Below, piece by piece: positions 40,057 to 48,637 of a stretch of DNA of 64,000 nt (positions are counted from its first letter, which is position 1; the number at the start of each line of letters is the position of its first letter). Made by a program: the position numbers and the translations under genes. Location: positions 450,941 to 514,940 of the forward strand of contig NW_008705570.1 of the NCBI RefSeq assembly GCF_000186865.1. Direction: 5' to 3'. The DNA comes from Aureococcus anophagefferens. Its lineage: Eukaryota > Sar > Pelagophyceae > Pelagomonadales > Pelagomonadaceae. The notes below the pieces were generated by a model, which searched no databases, was not told the origin of the DNA, and saw only the letters and a list, made by a program, of their open reading frames with translations.

Positions 40057-40779
40057 ATGATGGGTGCCGCAGCCCGCCACCACGTCCTCTGCTGCGCGGC
40101 GAGCACGGCCCTGGGCCACGGGCTCAACCGGTGCTGCGAGACGCTGGGCCCGCGGCGCTGGATGCGAGACGTCATGGGCACGCCGTGGTACTCCTGGCGG
40201 GTGGGCAGCCTCCACCAGACTTTCGTCTTCCCGCCGCTCCTGCTGCTGTCCCTGCGCGCCTGGTTCGCGACGCACGACGGCGCGCTCAGCGACTGGCTCC
40301 ACAGCTCCTGGGCGTCCAACGGGGGCTCGCCGGCGCACGCGGCCTTCCACTACGCGTTCTTCGGGTATTTGATGAAGGACATGTTCGTGAAGATGTCGTC
40401 CGTGTTCTACGCGCACCACGTGCTGTGCCTCGTGCTCACGGTCATGTCCATCGCCGAGGTGCCGAACCCCTGCTCGGCGGTCTTCGCGCTCATGGTCACG
40501 AACCTCGAGGCCGGCAGCATGGCGCTGAGCGTGCACCGCCAGTTCCCGGCGAGCGCGGCGACGTCCTGGTTCTCGCTCGTCGTCATGACGTTCAGCAACG
40601 TCTTCGGCGCATCCTTTGCGATTTGGTACGGCCTCTACTTCCGCTTCGGGTCGCTCGCCGGCCGCTGGAGCCTCACGGTCATCGGCGTCGTGTTGATGTA
40701 CATGCGCCAGGAGGTGGAACTGAAGCGGTGGCACGAGGTCCACGTCCTGAAGCGGCCCCTGAAGGACCGGACGCTGTGA
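40057..40779 (+). CDS. TLC-domain multi-pass membrane protein
   Basis: ATG at 40057 (or 40060). About five to six hydrophobic helices and the TLC (TRAM/LAG1/CLN8) pattern: YAFFGYLMKDMF...HHVLCLVLTVMS, NLEAGSMALSVHRQFP, and late WSLTVIGVVLMYMRQE. LAG1-type ceramide synthases have a double-His motif; here only HH in YAHHVLC is seen, so the protein is closer to TMEM136/CLN8-like TLC proteins of unknown function. ER membrane location is likely. Its upstream region was moved away from the divergent 2OG gene by the mobile element. Confidence 0.75.
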   Translation: MMGAAARHHVLCCAASTALGHGLNRCCETLGPRRWMRDVMGTPWYSWRVGSLHQTFVFPPLLLLSLRAWFATHDGALSDWLHSSWASNGGSPAHAAFHYAFFGYLMKDMFVKMSSVFYAHHVLCLVLTVMSIAEVPNPCSAVFALMVTNLEAGSMALSVHRQFPASAATSWFSLVVMTFSNVFGASFAIWYGLYFRFGSLAGRWSLTVIGVVLMYMRQEVELKRWHEVHVLKRPLKDRTL

Positions 40780-40881
40780 TAAATCGCTCTAGGGAACGCA
40801 AAAACACCCTTAGGATTCTGCACTATATTCCTCCTTGATGCGGCAAGAATTGGTGATGGCATCTTCGCCGACTTCGGCTAG

Positions 40882-41193
40882 GCGAAGGCGCGCGAGAAAA
40901 AAAAGGAGAAGATCTGGAACGTCGCTTCGAGCTTGATCGGTCTGCTGATACTCGCCGAGGTCGCGGTGGTGATTTTCGGTGCTGTGATGACGGTCATGTA
41001 TTTCACGAAGCCCAGCGGCTGCCCGGACGCGGTGCTGAGCATGGCCGGCGTGTCCTACTACTCGTACCTCGCGCTCATGTGCGGCCTGATCCTCGCGACC
41101 GTGCTCAAGGGGGCGATCAAGGACCTCCTCGAGGACCGCAGGCGGGCGCGGGCCGCGGCGAGCGCGGGCGAGGTGGTGCTGCGGGAGAAGTAA
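40882..41193 (+). CDS. small two-helix membrane protein, 5' exon unresolved
   Basis: The visible coding block (KAREKKKEKIWNVASSLIGLLILAEVAVVIFG..., then YYSYLALMCGLILATVLKG) has two hydrophobic helices with a basic, Lys-rich head and an Arg/Ala tail ending VVLREK. An in-frame TAG directly before it (40879-40881) is best read as a splice acceptor (cggctag), so a first exon lies upstream. The ATG at 40837 is a candidate, with an unusually short intron. No family recognised. Confidence 0.5.
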   Translation, partial: AKAREKKKEKIWNVASSLIGLLILAEVAVVIFGAVMTVMYFTKPSGCPDAVLSMAGVSYYSYLALMCGLILATVLKGAIKDLLEDRRRARAAASAGEVVLREK

Positions 41194-41214
41194 GTGGTAT
41201 GGAGAGGCCTGTTG

Positions 41215-41234
41215 TTTGCAAATTAATTTGCAAA
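41215..41234. promoter_or_regulatory. perfect 20-bp AT-rich palindrome
   Basis: tttgcaaattaatttgcaaa reads the same on both strands. It lies 22 bases after the membrane gene's stop and 116 before the NDC80 start, in otherwise GC-rich DNA. It could be a dimeric transcription-factor site for NDC80 or an RNA hairpin at the 3' end of the upstream gene. Confidence 0.5.
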
Positions 41235-41350
41235 AAACTTCACAAATCGACGTTTACCACGAGTTTACATTGCTGGTTTGAACGAGCGCGACCTGCGCGG
41301 TATCTGCTCATCATCGCGCGTCGCGCGCGCCTACAACCCACCAAAACACG

Positions 41351-43414
41351 ATGGTCGCCGAAGGCGGCACCCGCAAGAGCTCCATGCACCGCGCGTCGCG
41401 CGTCACGTCGTCGACGACGCCGCGGCGCGCGACGTCCGCGACGCCGCGGCGCGCCACGACCCAGACGTCGGGGTCGTCGTACACGCCCATCGCCGGCGGC
41501 CGGTCGTCGACGTCCTTCAGTGCGTCGAAGACGCGCTGGAGCCTGCGCACGTCGCGCCACAACACGACGCCCATGTCCACGGGCAAGGGCCACCGGAAGA
41601 CGAGCGAGCCGCGGCCCGTGACCGACAAGGCGTACGTGAAGGCGTCGATCGCGAAGCTCGGCGCGTTCCTGCGGGCGCGGGGCTACGGCGGCGCGTCGAC
41701 GGCGGCGGCTTTGGGCCGGCCGACGGGCCGCGACTTCGAGGACATGTCCTGCTTCCTCTTCACGCAGCTCGACGCGCGGTGGGCGCGCGACGCGAGCCGG
41801 AAGTTCGACGACGACTTCGTCGACATGTTCAAGCGCCTCCACTACCCCTTCGGCATCTCGCGCACGGCGCTCGCGGCCGTGGGCACGGCGCACACGTGGC
41901 CGCCGCTCCTCGCCGCGCTGCTCTGGCTCGCGGATCTGATCTCGTTCGACGAGGGGTCGCGCGACCGGCCCGTCGCGGCCGCGCACGCGAGCCGGCGCCT
42001 CGCGCTCTCCGAGGCCGACGAGGTCGTCGCCGGCGACGACCACGTCGCGAGCCGCCTCGCGGCGCTGGGCGCGGACCGCGTCTTCTACGAGTACATCGGC
42101 GACGCCTACGGGCTCTTCCTCTCCGGCGACGACGCGGCGTGCGACGAGCTCCAGGCGAAGCTCGAGGCCGCGTTCCAGAGCCGCGTCGACGACGGCGAGC
42201 GCGAGGAGCAGACCTTCCTCGCGCGCGCGCGCGAGCTGGAGGCGATGCGCGCGCGGACGCGCGACGAGGCGCGGGGCCTGCCGGAGCTGCTCGAGAAGCG
42301 CGCGCTCGCGCGCGAGCGGCAGGCCGACGCGGAGGCGCGCCTCGCGGACGACGAGGCCGCCGCGAGCAACGCCGACGCCGATCTGGCCGCGGCCGTCGCC
42401 GAGGCCGCGGCGCTGAAGCTGGAGGCCGACGCGGAGGCCGCGGCGAACGACGAGCTCCGCGCGCTCGACGCGCAGCGCGAGGCCGACGCGCCGCTCGTCG
42501 CGCGGCTCAAACGCGAGCTCGAGGGCCTCGAGGCGGAACTACAGAACCGGCGCGCCGCGCGGCGGTCGAGCGACGAGTTCCGGGAGCTCGTGGACGCGGA
42601 GCGGTCGCTCGCGGACGCGCTCCTCGAGATCGAGGCCGTCGCCGTCGTCTACGGCGAGTCCGCGGCGAAGCTCCAGGTCGTGCCCAAGACGGCCAAGAAC
42701 GCGGGCGGCGTCGACCTGTCGCTCGCCGTCGACGCGCGGACGGCCGCGCGCTTGATCGCGGCCGCGGACGCGGGCGACCGCGACGACGGCAGCCCCGCGC
42801 AACTCCGGGCCGCCGTCGACGCGGCGCTGGCGACGGCGACGAAGGCGCGCGACGTCGTCGCGCCCAAGCTCGAGGAGCTGCGCGAGGTGCTCGCGGACCG
42901 CGTCCGCGACGTCGCGGAGTCGCGCGACGCCGCGCAGCTCGAGGTCGAGCGCTCGAGCCTCGAGGCCGCGCGCCTCAAGGAAAGGCTCGAGGACAAGGTC
43001 GCCGACGTGCGAAACCTGGAAGCGCGCCTCGCCGAGGAGACGGCCCGCGCGGCGGACGCGAAGGCGCGCGACGACGCGGACGAGGCCGCGCTGCTCCACA
43101 AGGTGGAGGCCGCGCGCGCGGACGCGCACCGCGACCGCGCGGACCTCGACGACCGCTCCGCGGCGCTCTCGCGCGGCCAGGCCCTGGACGAGGCCGCGGC
43201 GGCGAAGCGGGCCGCCGCGCGCGCGGACAAGCGCCGCGCGCTCGGCCGCGCGCTCGACGACGCCGCCGCGCTCGCCGCGCGCCGCGTCGCCGTCAACGCG
43301 AACCTCCGGCGCACCTGCGCCGCGGCGAACGCGCAGCTCGACGAGGCCGCGGGGCCGCCCCGCGACGACGCGTTCCTCCTCCTCCCGCCGCCGCCGCCGC
43401 CCCTCGTGCGATGA
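41351..43414 (+). CDS. NDC80: NDC80/HEC1 kinetochore protein
   Basis: Couples kinetochores to spindle microtubules. One exon from the ATG at 41351. A basic, Ser/Thr/Arg-rich tail of about 80 residues (Aurora-type target region and microtubule contact) precedes the calponin-homology domain: TDKAYVKASIAKLGAFLRARGY, FEDMSCFLFTQLD, DDDFVDMFKRLHYPFGISRTALAAVG, TWPPLLAALLWLADLI, all as in NDC80. The rest is one long Ala/Glu/Arg coiled coil, which pairs with NUF2. The loop region seems short. The C-terminus ends in a proline run (PPPPPPPLVR). Length of 687 residues is normal for the family. Confidence 0.92.
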   Translation: MVAEGGTRKSSMHRASRVTSSTTPRRATSATPRRATTQTSGSSYTPIAGGRSSTSFSASKTRWSLRTSRHNTTPMSTGKGHRKTSEPRPVTDKAYVKASIAKLGAFLRARGYGGASTAAALGRPTGRDFEDMSCFLFTQLDARWARDASRKFDDDFVDMFKRLHYPFGISRTALAAVGTAHTWPPLLAALLWLADLISFDEGSRDRPVAAAHASRRLALSEADEVVAGDDHVASRLAALGADRVFYEYIGDAYGLFLSGDDAACDELQAKLEAAFQSRVDDGEREEQTFLARARELEAMRARTRDEARGLPELLEKRALARERQADAEARLADDEAAASNADADLAAAVAEAAALKLEADAEAAANDELRALDAQREADAPLVARLKRELEGLEAELQNRRAARRSSDEFRELVDAERSLADALLEIEAVAVVYGESAAKLQVVPKTAKNAGGVDLSLAVDARTAARLIAAADAGDRDDGSPAQLRAAVDAALATATKARDVVAPKLEELREVLADRVRDVAESRDAAQLEVERSSLEAARLKERLEDKVADVRNLEARLAEETARAADAKARDDADEAALLHKVEAARADAHRDRADLDDRSAALSRGQALDEAAAAKRAAARADKRRALGRALDDAAALAARRVAVNANLRRTCAAANAQLDEAAGPPRDDAFLLLPPPPPPLVR

Positions 43415-43473
43415 GCGCGCGTGATCCCTCCCCCGAAAGTGATGTGTGCGAGGCTAACAAGGGTCTCACTGTC

Positions 43474-45054
43474 TTAGCGGTAGCGGGCGAATTCCGGGAG
43501 CCGGCCTTCGTCTTGGACGTAGGACGGCACGAACCACTTCTTCCGCGCCGGGTCAAACTTGGCGCCGAGGTCCTTGACCTTGTCTTTGTCCGAAAATTTG
43601 TTGTTGAGGTAGATCCGGGCGCGCGTCCATCGACGGAAGTCGGCCTTGGGCGACCCGGCCGGCGCGTACTTGCGCCATTGCTCATCCGGTCCTCTCCGAC
43701 GACCGCCAGCTTCTTTAAATCGACCCCAATCATCCCAGGGGAAGTCGAGCTTGTCGATATAGAAGTCCGCGGCGAAGCGCTCGTCGGAGGCCGGAGCATC
43801 GTCCGAGTGGTTCGAAGGCGCCGCGCTCGCGGCGTCGTCGCGTGCCTCGCTCGACGGCTCCGGGCCAAAAGCTCCGCCGCGCTGTTTCGCGGGAGGCGAA
43901 GATGGAGCAGCAGTACCGGAGGGCATGTAATGAAAAGGATTGAACCAGTCGTCCTGCTCTCCCTCGTCGTCCTCCTCAGCATCGTCCGAACACTCGGCCT
44001 CGCCGCCGTTGCGCGTCGTCTTCGAGTTTAGCTGCGCGACGTACTCGTTCTGATCCGTCGACGTGTGTTGCAAACAGAATGGACGCGTGCAATATTTTCC
44101 GTAGTCGCCGCGCTGCACAGCGGACGAGAAGTTGTCCTTCGGCATTACGTAGCCGTCCCGATAGCGGTTGGTCTGCGTCCCGTATTTGGGGAGACCCCTA
44201 CCTTCACAGATCGAGCAGTTCATCAAATCGCGGTGCTCGAGAGCCTGCGGTCGATCGGAAAACTTGCCACCGTATTTTTCATAGGCGTCGAGCATCTTCT
44301 TAGCAGATTTGAGCGGGTAAGAGCCGTCGTCACCATCCTCCCAGAGCACGGAAAATTTCTTGCTGCCGACCCCCGTGACCTCGCCGTCGAACATTCCAAA
44401 GGAGCGAAACTCCTTGCGCACGCAGGCGTCAACCTCGAGCCGTGGGTCGACGCCGGACGCCGGAGGAACCGGCGCCGCGGCCGGCGCCGCAGCCGGCGCC
44501 GCTCGGATCGCCGCCACGATGTCGGCCTTCTCCAGGCACTTGGACACGTCGACGCGCGTGACCTTGGCCAGGGCCTTCAACTCCTTGACGCCGAGGTCCT
44601 CGAGCTCGTCGCCGTCGTCGTCGACGTCGTGCACCTCGTTCCGTTGCTCCGCGCGGAGCCGCTCGGCCTCCGCGCGTTCGGCCTCGGTCCGCGAGCCCAG
44701 AAATTCGACCTCGTCGTCGTCCTCCTCGTCGTCGACGACCACGAACTTTATAGTCCGACCACGAATGCTTCTATAAAGCTCTTGTCTCCGTCGTTTCCGG
44801 GGCGTCTCAGGCGGACTGGCCAGCGGCTCTTCGTCCTCGGGGCTGTGGTCGCGATGGCGTCGGAGCCGACTTCCTGTGGGCCGCGGCGAATCCTGCGAGT
44901 CGCCTTGGGTCACAGAAGCGGCCCGCGCCTGCGCTTCCACTAGCGCCGCCACGAGCTCCGGCTTCTCGAGCAGGCCCTGCGTCGGAACGTCCAATTGCGC
45001 GAGTTCTGCCTTCAGCTGCTTGCTGGACATCTCCGAGGGCTGCTGCGAAGCCAT
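43474..45054 (-). CDS. nuclear protein with two SAP-like motifs, Tudor-like and DUF5710 domains
   Basis: ATG at 45054 (MASQQPSEMSSKQLKAELAQL). Two helix-turn-helix SAP-like motifs (LKAELAQLDVPTQGLLEKPELVAALVEAQ and LKALAKVTRVDVSKCLEKADIVAAIRA) suggest DNA/RNA binding. Between them are a basic nuclear-localisation-like stretch (PRKRRRQ) and an acidic tract. A Tudor/DDT-like segment follows (CVRKEFRSFGMFDGEVTGVGSKKFSVLWEDGD). The Cys-bearing region CSICEGRG...YCTRPFCLQH may hold zinc. The end, RIYLNNKFSDKDKVKDLGAKFDPARKKWFVPSY, is the DUF5710 domain often seen in DNA-primase and relaxase-type proteins. A role in DNA maintenance is inferred only. Confidence 0.7.
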   Translation of the reverse strand: MASQQPSEMSSKQLKAELAQLDVPTQGLLEKPELVAALVEAQARAASVTQGDSQDSPRPTGSRLRRHRDHSPEDEEPLASPPETPRKRRRQELYRSIRGRTIKFVVVDDEEDDDEVEFLGSRTEAERAEAERLRAEQRNEVHDVDDDGDELEDLGVKELKALAKVTRVDVSKCLEKADIVAAIRAAPAAAPAAAPVPPASGVDPRLEVDACVRKEFRSFGMFDGEVTGVGSKKFSVLWEDGDDGSYPLKSAKKMLDAYEKYGGKFSDRPQALEHRDLMNCSICEGRGLPKYGTQTNRYRDGYVMPKDNFSSAVQRGDYGKYCTRPFCLQHTSTDQNEYVAQLNSKTTRNGGEAECSDDAEEDDEGEQDDWFNPFHYMPSGTAAPSSPPAKQRGGAFGPEPSSEARDDAASAAPSNHSDDAPASDERFAADFYIDKLDFPWDDWGRFKEAGGRRRGPDEQWRKYAPAGSPKADFRRWTRARIYLNNKFSDKDKVKDLGAKFDPARKKWFVPSYVQDEGRLPEFARYR

Positions 45055-45242
45055 GAATCTGTCCAAGGGGCTCGCCCCGCGCGCTCTCCCGGGCGCTCCC
45101 GCGCAGCCCAGCGCTCCTCCAGGGGCCGAAACAGCCAATTGAGAGCACTTCATCATCAACCGCAACAAAACAAGTTACCTTGCGAGCGCACGCGCTGCCC
45201 CGACGCGCTCCGTCTGGGTGTCGTGCTTTCTGCATTGGCAGC

Positions 45243-45982
45243 ATGGAACTGCTCCGCGCGCCCTTCGAGGAGCGCTGCGATAATATCGCGTGCCAATGCC
45301 TGCGCGCCGGCGGCGTCATAAAAGCAAAGCGAGACACAACATCCGACACAGGTTCGCCGCGCTCACGCTGGTCTACGCCTGCGCGGCCACCGAGGTCGTG
45401 CTGCGGTGCAAGCGCCTCAAGGACGCGTCGCGCTGGTCCCTGCCGGCCTGGTGGTGCCTGCGCGCCGCGGCCTGGCTCGTCTCCGCGCTCGCGGCGCTGA
45501 AGCCGTTCGTGCGGGCCTTCGAGGGCAAGGTGAGCGACCAGGTCGCGCGGGGCCTCGCGGACCACGCGGAGGTGCTCGTCGTCGTCGTCGCGCCCGCGCG
45601 CGACCGGCGGACCCTCCTCGCCGCCCAGGCCGCCTGCGTCGCCGCGCGCGGCGCGCTGCGCGCCGCGCTCGAGGCGCAGCCGCTCGTCGCGTGGGGCGCG
45701 TTCTTCGTCGCGACGGCCGACGCGTTCGGCCTCGTGTCCTGGGCCGTCGACGCCGTCTTCGGCACGGCGCTGCGGCTGCCCGCGCTCGTGGCCCGGCGCG
45801 TCGTCGGCGGCGACGAGCCGCCGGCGGCGGCGCGGCGCTGCTACACCGTCGGCACGGTCGCGCTCGCGGGCCTCTGGTTCGCCATCGGCGCGAGCCTCGA
45901 CGCCATGCTCGACACCCAGGGCTACACGAAGGAGGAGATCCTGGCCTTCATGCGCGCCGTCGACGACGACCACGACCACTAG
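45243..45982 (+). CDS. membrane protein of unknown function
   Basis: The conserved-looking part (FAALTLVYACAATEVVLRCKRL...WCLRAAAWLVSALAALKPFV) has two to four hydrophobic helices, with others near GALRAALEAQPLVAWGAFFVATADAFGLVSW and GTVALAGLWFAIGASLD, and an acidic/His tail ending DDDHDH. Two 5' models are possible: ATG at 45296 without intron, or ATG at 45243 (MELLRAPFEERCDNIACQCL) spliced over a short GC-AG intron to FAALTL. The second avoids a very basic N-terminus and is preferred weakly. Stop overlaps that of the convergent gene. Confidence 0.6.
45979..45982. other. shared CTAG stop of convergent genes
   Basis: Second case in the window: TAG on plus (45980-45982) and on minus (45981-45979) inside one CTAG. 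Confidence 0.9.
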
Positions 45983-46779
45983 CCCGCGTTAAGGCACCGC
46001 CGCGGGCCGACGGGCTTCGCGCGGTCGAGGCAGCCGACGTCGCGCGGGCCGCGGAAGAAGTCCGCGGGCTCCCGCGCGTAGGCCCAGCACTCGGCGCGCC
46101 GGTCGTGGGCGCAGCGGTCCGTGCCAAAGTCGCCGCACGCGGCGCGGACGGCCGCCATGCCCGAGGCGAGGAGCAGCTCCGCGTCGTCGCGGGGGAGCAC
46201 GCGCGCGCGGTCGACGTTGCCCGCGCAGGGCCGGTTCCACTCGCTCGTCTGCGTGATGCCCTCGAGCGGGCGTCGCAGCGTCGAGCCGTCGACGGCGACG
46301 TCGGGCCGCGCCCAGGCGACCCACGCGTAGCGCCGGCCGCGCTCACGCTCGAGCCGCCGCAGCTCGTCGCCGGCGCGTTCGAGCAGCCGGGCCTGACGGA
46401 GCGCGCTTTGCAGCAGCGTGTCGTTGGCGAGCGAGCCCGCGAAGCGGCCGCGGCACCGGACCGACGTCAGCAGGCACGCGTCGTCGCAGGCCAACCGCTC
46501 GACGAGCTCCGCGCCGACGAACCTGCGATAGGTTTGGAGCGCGGCCAGCGTCGCGTTGCCATCGCTCGTCGTCATGAAGGCAAAGAGGTCGGCGTCCAGC
46601 GGCTTGGCGAGACTCGCGACGAGGCTGGGAAACGTGCAGGAGAAGGTGCGCGCCTCGCCGGCGATGAGCAGGATCGCGCCCGCATCCGTCGCGCCGCTCG
46701 TCGCGAGCGTTGGCAGCAGCAGGGCTGCCGCGAGGGAGAGGCGCGTCGCAAGCATCAGCAGTAGGAGGGCTGCTGCCAT
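45979..46779 (-). CDS. secreted or Golgi glycosyltransferase-like protein
   Basis: ATG at 46779. A long Leu/Ala signal or anchor helix (AAALLLLMLATRLSLAAALLLPTLA) is followed by LLIAGEARTFSCTFPSLVASLAKPLDADLFAFMTT, a start shared by a group of algal and plant proteins predicted to be Golgi transferases. WVAWARPDVAVDGSTLRRP and RVLPRDDAELLLASG contain Asp residues that could bind a metal-sugar nucleotide. Cys pairs suggest a lumenal fold. Function is tentative. Its stop shares CTAG (45979-45982) with the neighbour. Confidence 0.55.
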   Translation of the reverse strand: MAAALLLLMLATRLSLAAALLLPTLATSGATDAGAILLIAGEARTFSCTFPSLVASLAKPLDADLFAFMTTSDGNATLAALQTYRRFVGAELVERLACDDACLLTSVRCRGRFAGSLANDTLLQSALRQARLLERAGDELRRLERERGRRYAWVAWARPDVAVDGSTLRRPLEGITQTSEWNRPCAGNVDRARVLPRDDAELLLASGMAAVRAACGDFGTDRCAHDRRAECWAYAREPADFFRGPRDVGCLDRAKPVGPRRCLNAG

Positions 46780-46901
46780 AGGCTTCTCACACGACGTCGT
46801 TGAAGCGACTTCTTGAACCGTAATTAAAACAGCTCGAGCTCGGCTTGCGCTCGCATTCGATGGTGGTGGCCTACTCAGAGAGCTAGCGACGACGAGAAAC
46901 C

Positions 46902-48614
46902 ATGGAGGTCGAGAAGGCGATGGAAAAGGAGGGCCTCTCGACCAAAGTCAAGGCGGACGTCGACGAGAACTACGGCACGCGCCTCGAGGCGACGACGCTT
47001 CACCCCGCGCTGCTGCGGGCGACGCAAAAGATGGACTCGAAGAAGGGCCACGTGCTGGCGACGGGCACGGTCGTGACGTGCCTCGGGCGCGTCACCCTCG
47101 AGACGGGCGTCGAGCGCGTCTGCGTGCGCCAGGCCGGCGAGTACAACTACAGCATCACGGGCTGGGTGTCGGCGAAGATGCTGGGCCCCGAGCGGCGCGT
47201 CAAAGAGGAGCGCGAGGCGCCGGAGAAGGTCACGTTTGGGTTGAGCGGCGACAGCTTCGATCTGTTGCGGGGCGTGACGAACGAGGGCGTCGGCTTCGTG
47301 CGGGGCAGTCTGGGCGCGGACTACGTCGACCTCGAGGAGCAGGCGGCGGTGCTGTGCTTCGTGCACACGGGCGGGCTGAACAGCGGCGTCTGGTACGGCC
47401 TCTTCCAGAGCCTCGACTACCGCTGGAAGAAGAGCAAGGTGCGCTTCGAGGTCGTCGCCGTGGAGCTCACGGGCCACGGCAACTCGCGGACGCTCGGCGG
47501 GTCGGGGTACGACGGGCCGCGCTACGACCTCGCGGAGCGCGCGCCCCGCGACGTCTTCTCCGTGCTCGACGACCCGAGTTTTCCCATCGTCGCGCGGCCC
47601 GTCTACGGCTTCGGCCACGGCGTCGGCGCGACGGCGCTGGTGCTGTCGGAGCTCCGGCGGCCGGGCGCGTTCCACGGCTTCGGCCTCTGGGAGCCGCTGA
47701 TCTTCGCCCGGGACAACGGCCCGGCGACGGCGGCCTTCGCGTACTCGCGCTGGAAGCCGTGCTTCGAGGAGCTCGAGGAGAAGCTGGAAGAGTACGAGGA
47801 CCGCGACATCGCGCGCGTCGACCTTTTGCGGGACCTCGCGACGAACAAGGACGACGACAAGGTCTACTTCTCCATCCCGAGCCGCGCCTGGGACGGGTCC
47901 ACGGCCTTCCGCATGAAGTGCTACGCGACGGAGAAAAGGCACGACGAGGTCGGCATGGAGTACGAGGTGCTGACGTGTCCTCCGGACGTCGAGGAGTCGC
48001 TCTACCGGTCTTTACCGGGAGCGGCCCACGAGTGCCACGACCGCCTCGGCGAGCTCCAGTGCTGCGTCGCCGTGGCCGTCGCCGCGGACGGCGCGACGCT
48101 CTGCGACGACGCGGCGCTCGAGGGCAAGGCCGCGGCGGCGAACAGCCGGGAGCGGTTTCTCGAGATCCCGGCGAGGTGCGGCGCGCCCTTCGTCGGCCCG
48201 CTGCTCGGCGTCGGCGCGACGCAGGGCAAGCTGGGCCTCTGCCCGAGCGGGCGGCTCCACGACATCCCCATGATCGACCCGGAGTGGTGCGCGCGCTTCG
48301 TCGACGCGGTGCTGGGCAACCTCCGCTGCTGGACCTACCTGCCCCACAAGAAGCTCTTCAACTACACGGACTTTACGCACATCCACGAGGATCTTCCCGA
48401 GGCGCCGGCGCCGGACCCGAACTTCCCGCCCTGCGCCGTCTGCGGCACGACGTCCAAGCACGGCGGCTCGGGCACGCTGTCCTTCGTGCCCAAGATCCTG
48501 CGCTGCTCGCGCTGCCAGGGCGTCGTCTACTGCTCCACGCAGTGCCAGCGCAACGACTGGCCCAAGCACCGGAAGGAGTGCAAGCCCAAGCCCAAGAAGG
48601 CGCCGGCCCAGTAG
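46902..48614 (+). CDS. alpha/beta-hydrolase-fold protein with C-terminal MYND zinc finger
   Basis: One exon, 570 residues. Near residue 45 an SH3-like strand set (VLATGTVVTCLGRVTLETG...GWVSAKML) resembles that of the aldo-keto reductase. The central hydrolase fold has VLCFVHTGGLNSGVW (oxyanion region), VVAVELTGHGNSRT and, where GHSxG is expected, GFGHGVGATALVL: the nucleophile Ser is Gly, so esterase activity may be lost. The C-terminus is a MYND finger (CAVCGTTSKH...CSRCQGVVYCSTQCQRNDWPKHRKEC), a protein-binding zinc module. A regulatory or scaffolding role is likely. Confidence 0.8.
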   Translation: MEVEKAMEKEGLSTKVKADVDENYGTRLEATTLHPALLRATQKMDSKKGHVLATGTVVTCLGRVTLETGVERVCVRQAGEYNYSITGWVSAKMLGPERRVKEEREAPEKVTFGLSGDSFDLLRGVTNEGVGFVRGSLGADYVDLEEQAAVLCFVHTGGLNSGVWYGLFQSLDYRWKKSKVRFEVVAVELTGHGNSRTLGGSGYDGPRYDLAERAPRDVFSVLDDPSFPIVARPVYGFGHGVGATALVLSELRRPGAFHGFGLWEPLIFARDNGPATAAFAYSRWKPCFEELEEKLEEYEDRDIARVDLLRDLATNKDDDKVYFSIPSRAWDGSTAFRMKCYATEKRHDEVGMEYEVLTCPPDVEESLYRSLPGAAHECHDRLGELQCCVAVAVAADGATLCDDAALEGKAAAANSRERFLEIPARCGAPFVGPLLGVGATQGKLGLCPSGRLHDIPMIDPEWCARFVDAVLGNLRCWTYLPHKKLFNYTDFTHIHEDLPEAPAPDPNFPPCAVCGTTSKHGGSGTLSFVPKILRCSRCQGVVYCSTQCQRNDWPKHRKECKPKPKKAPAQ

Positions 48615-48637
48615 GCTACTAGAGGGGGGAACATAGT

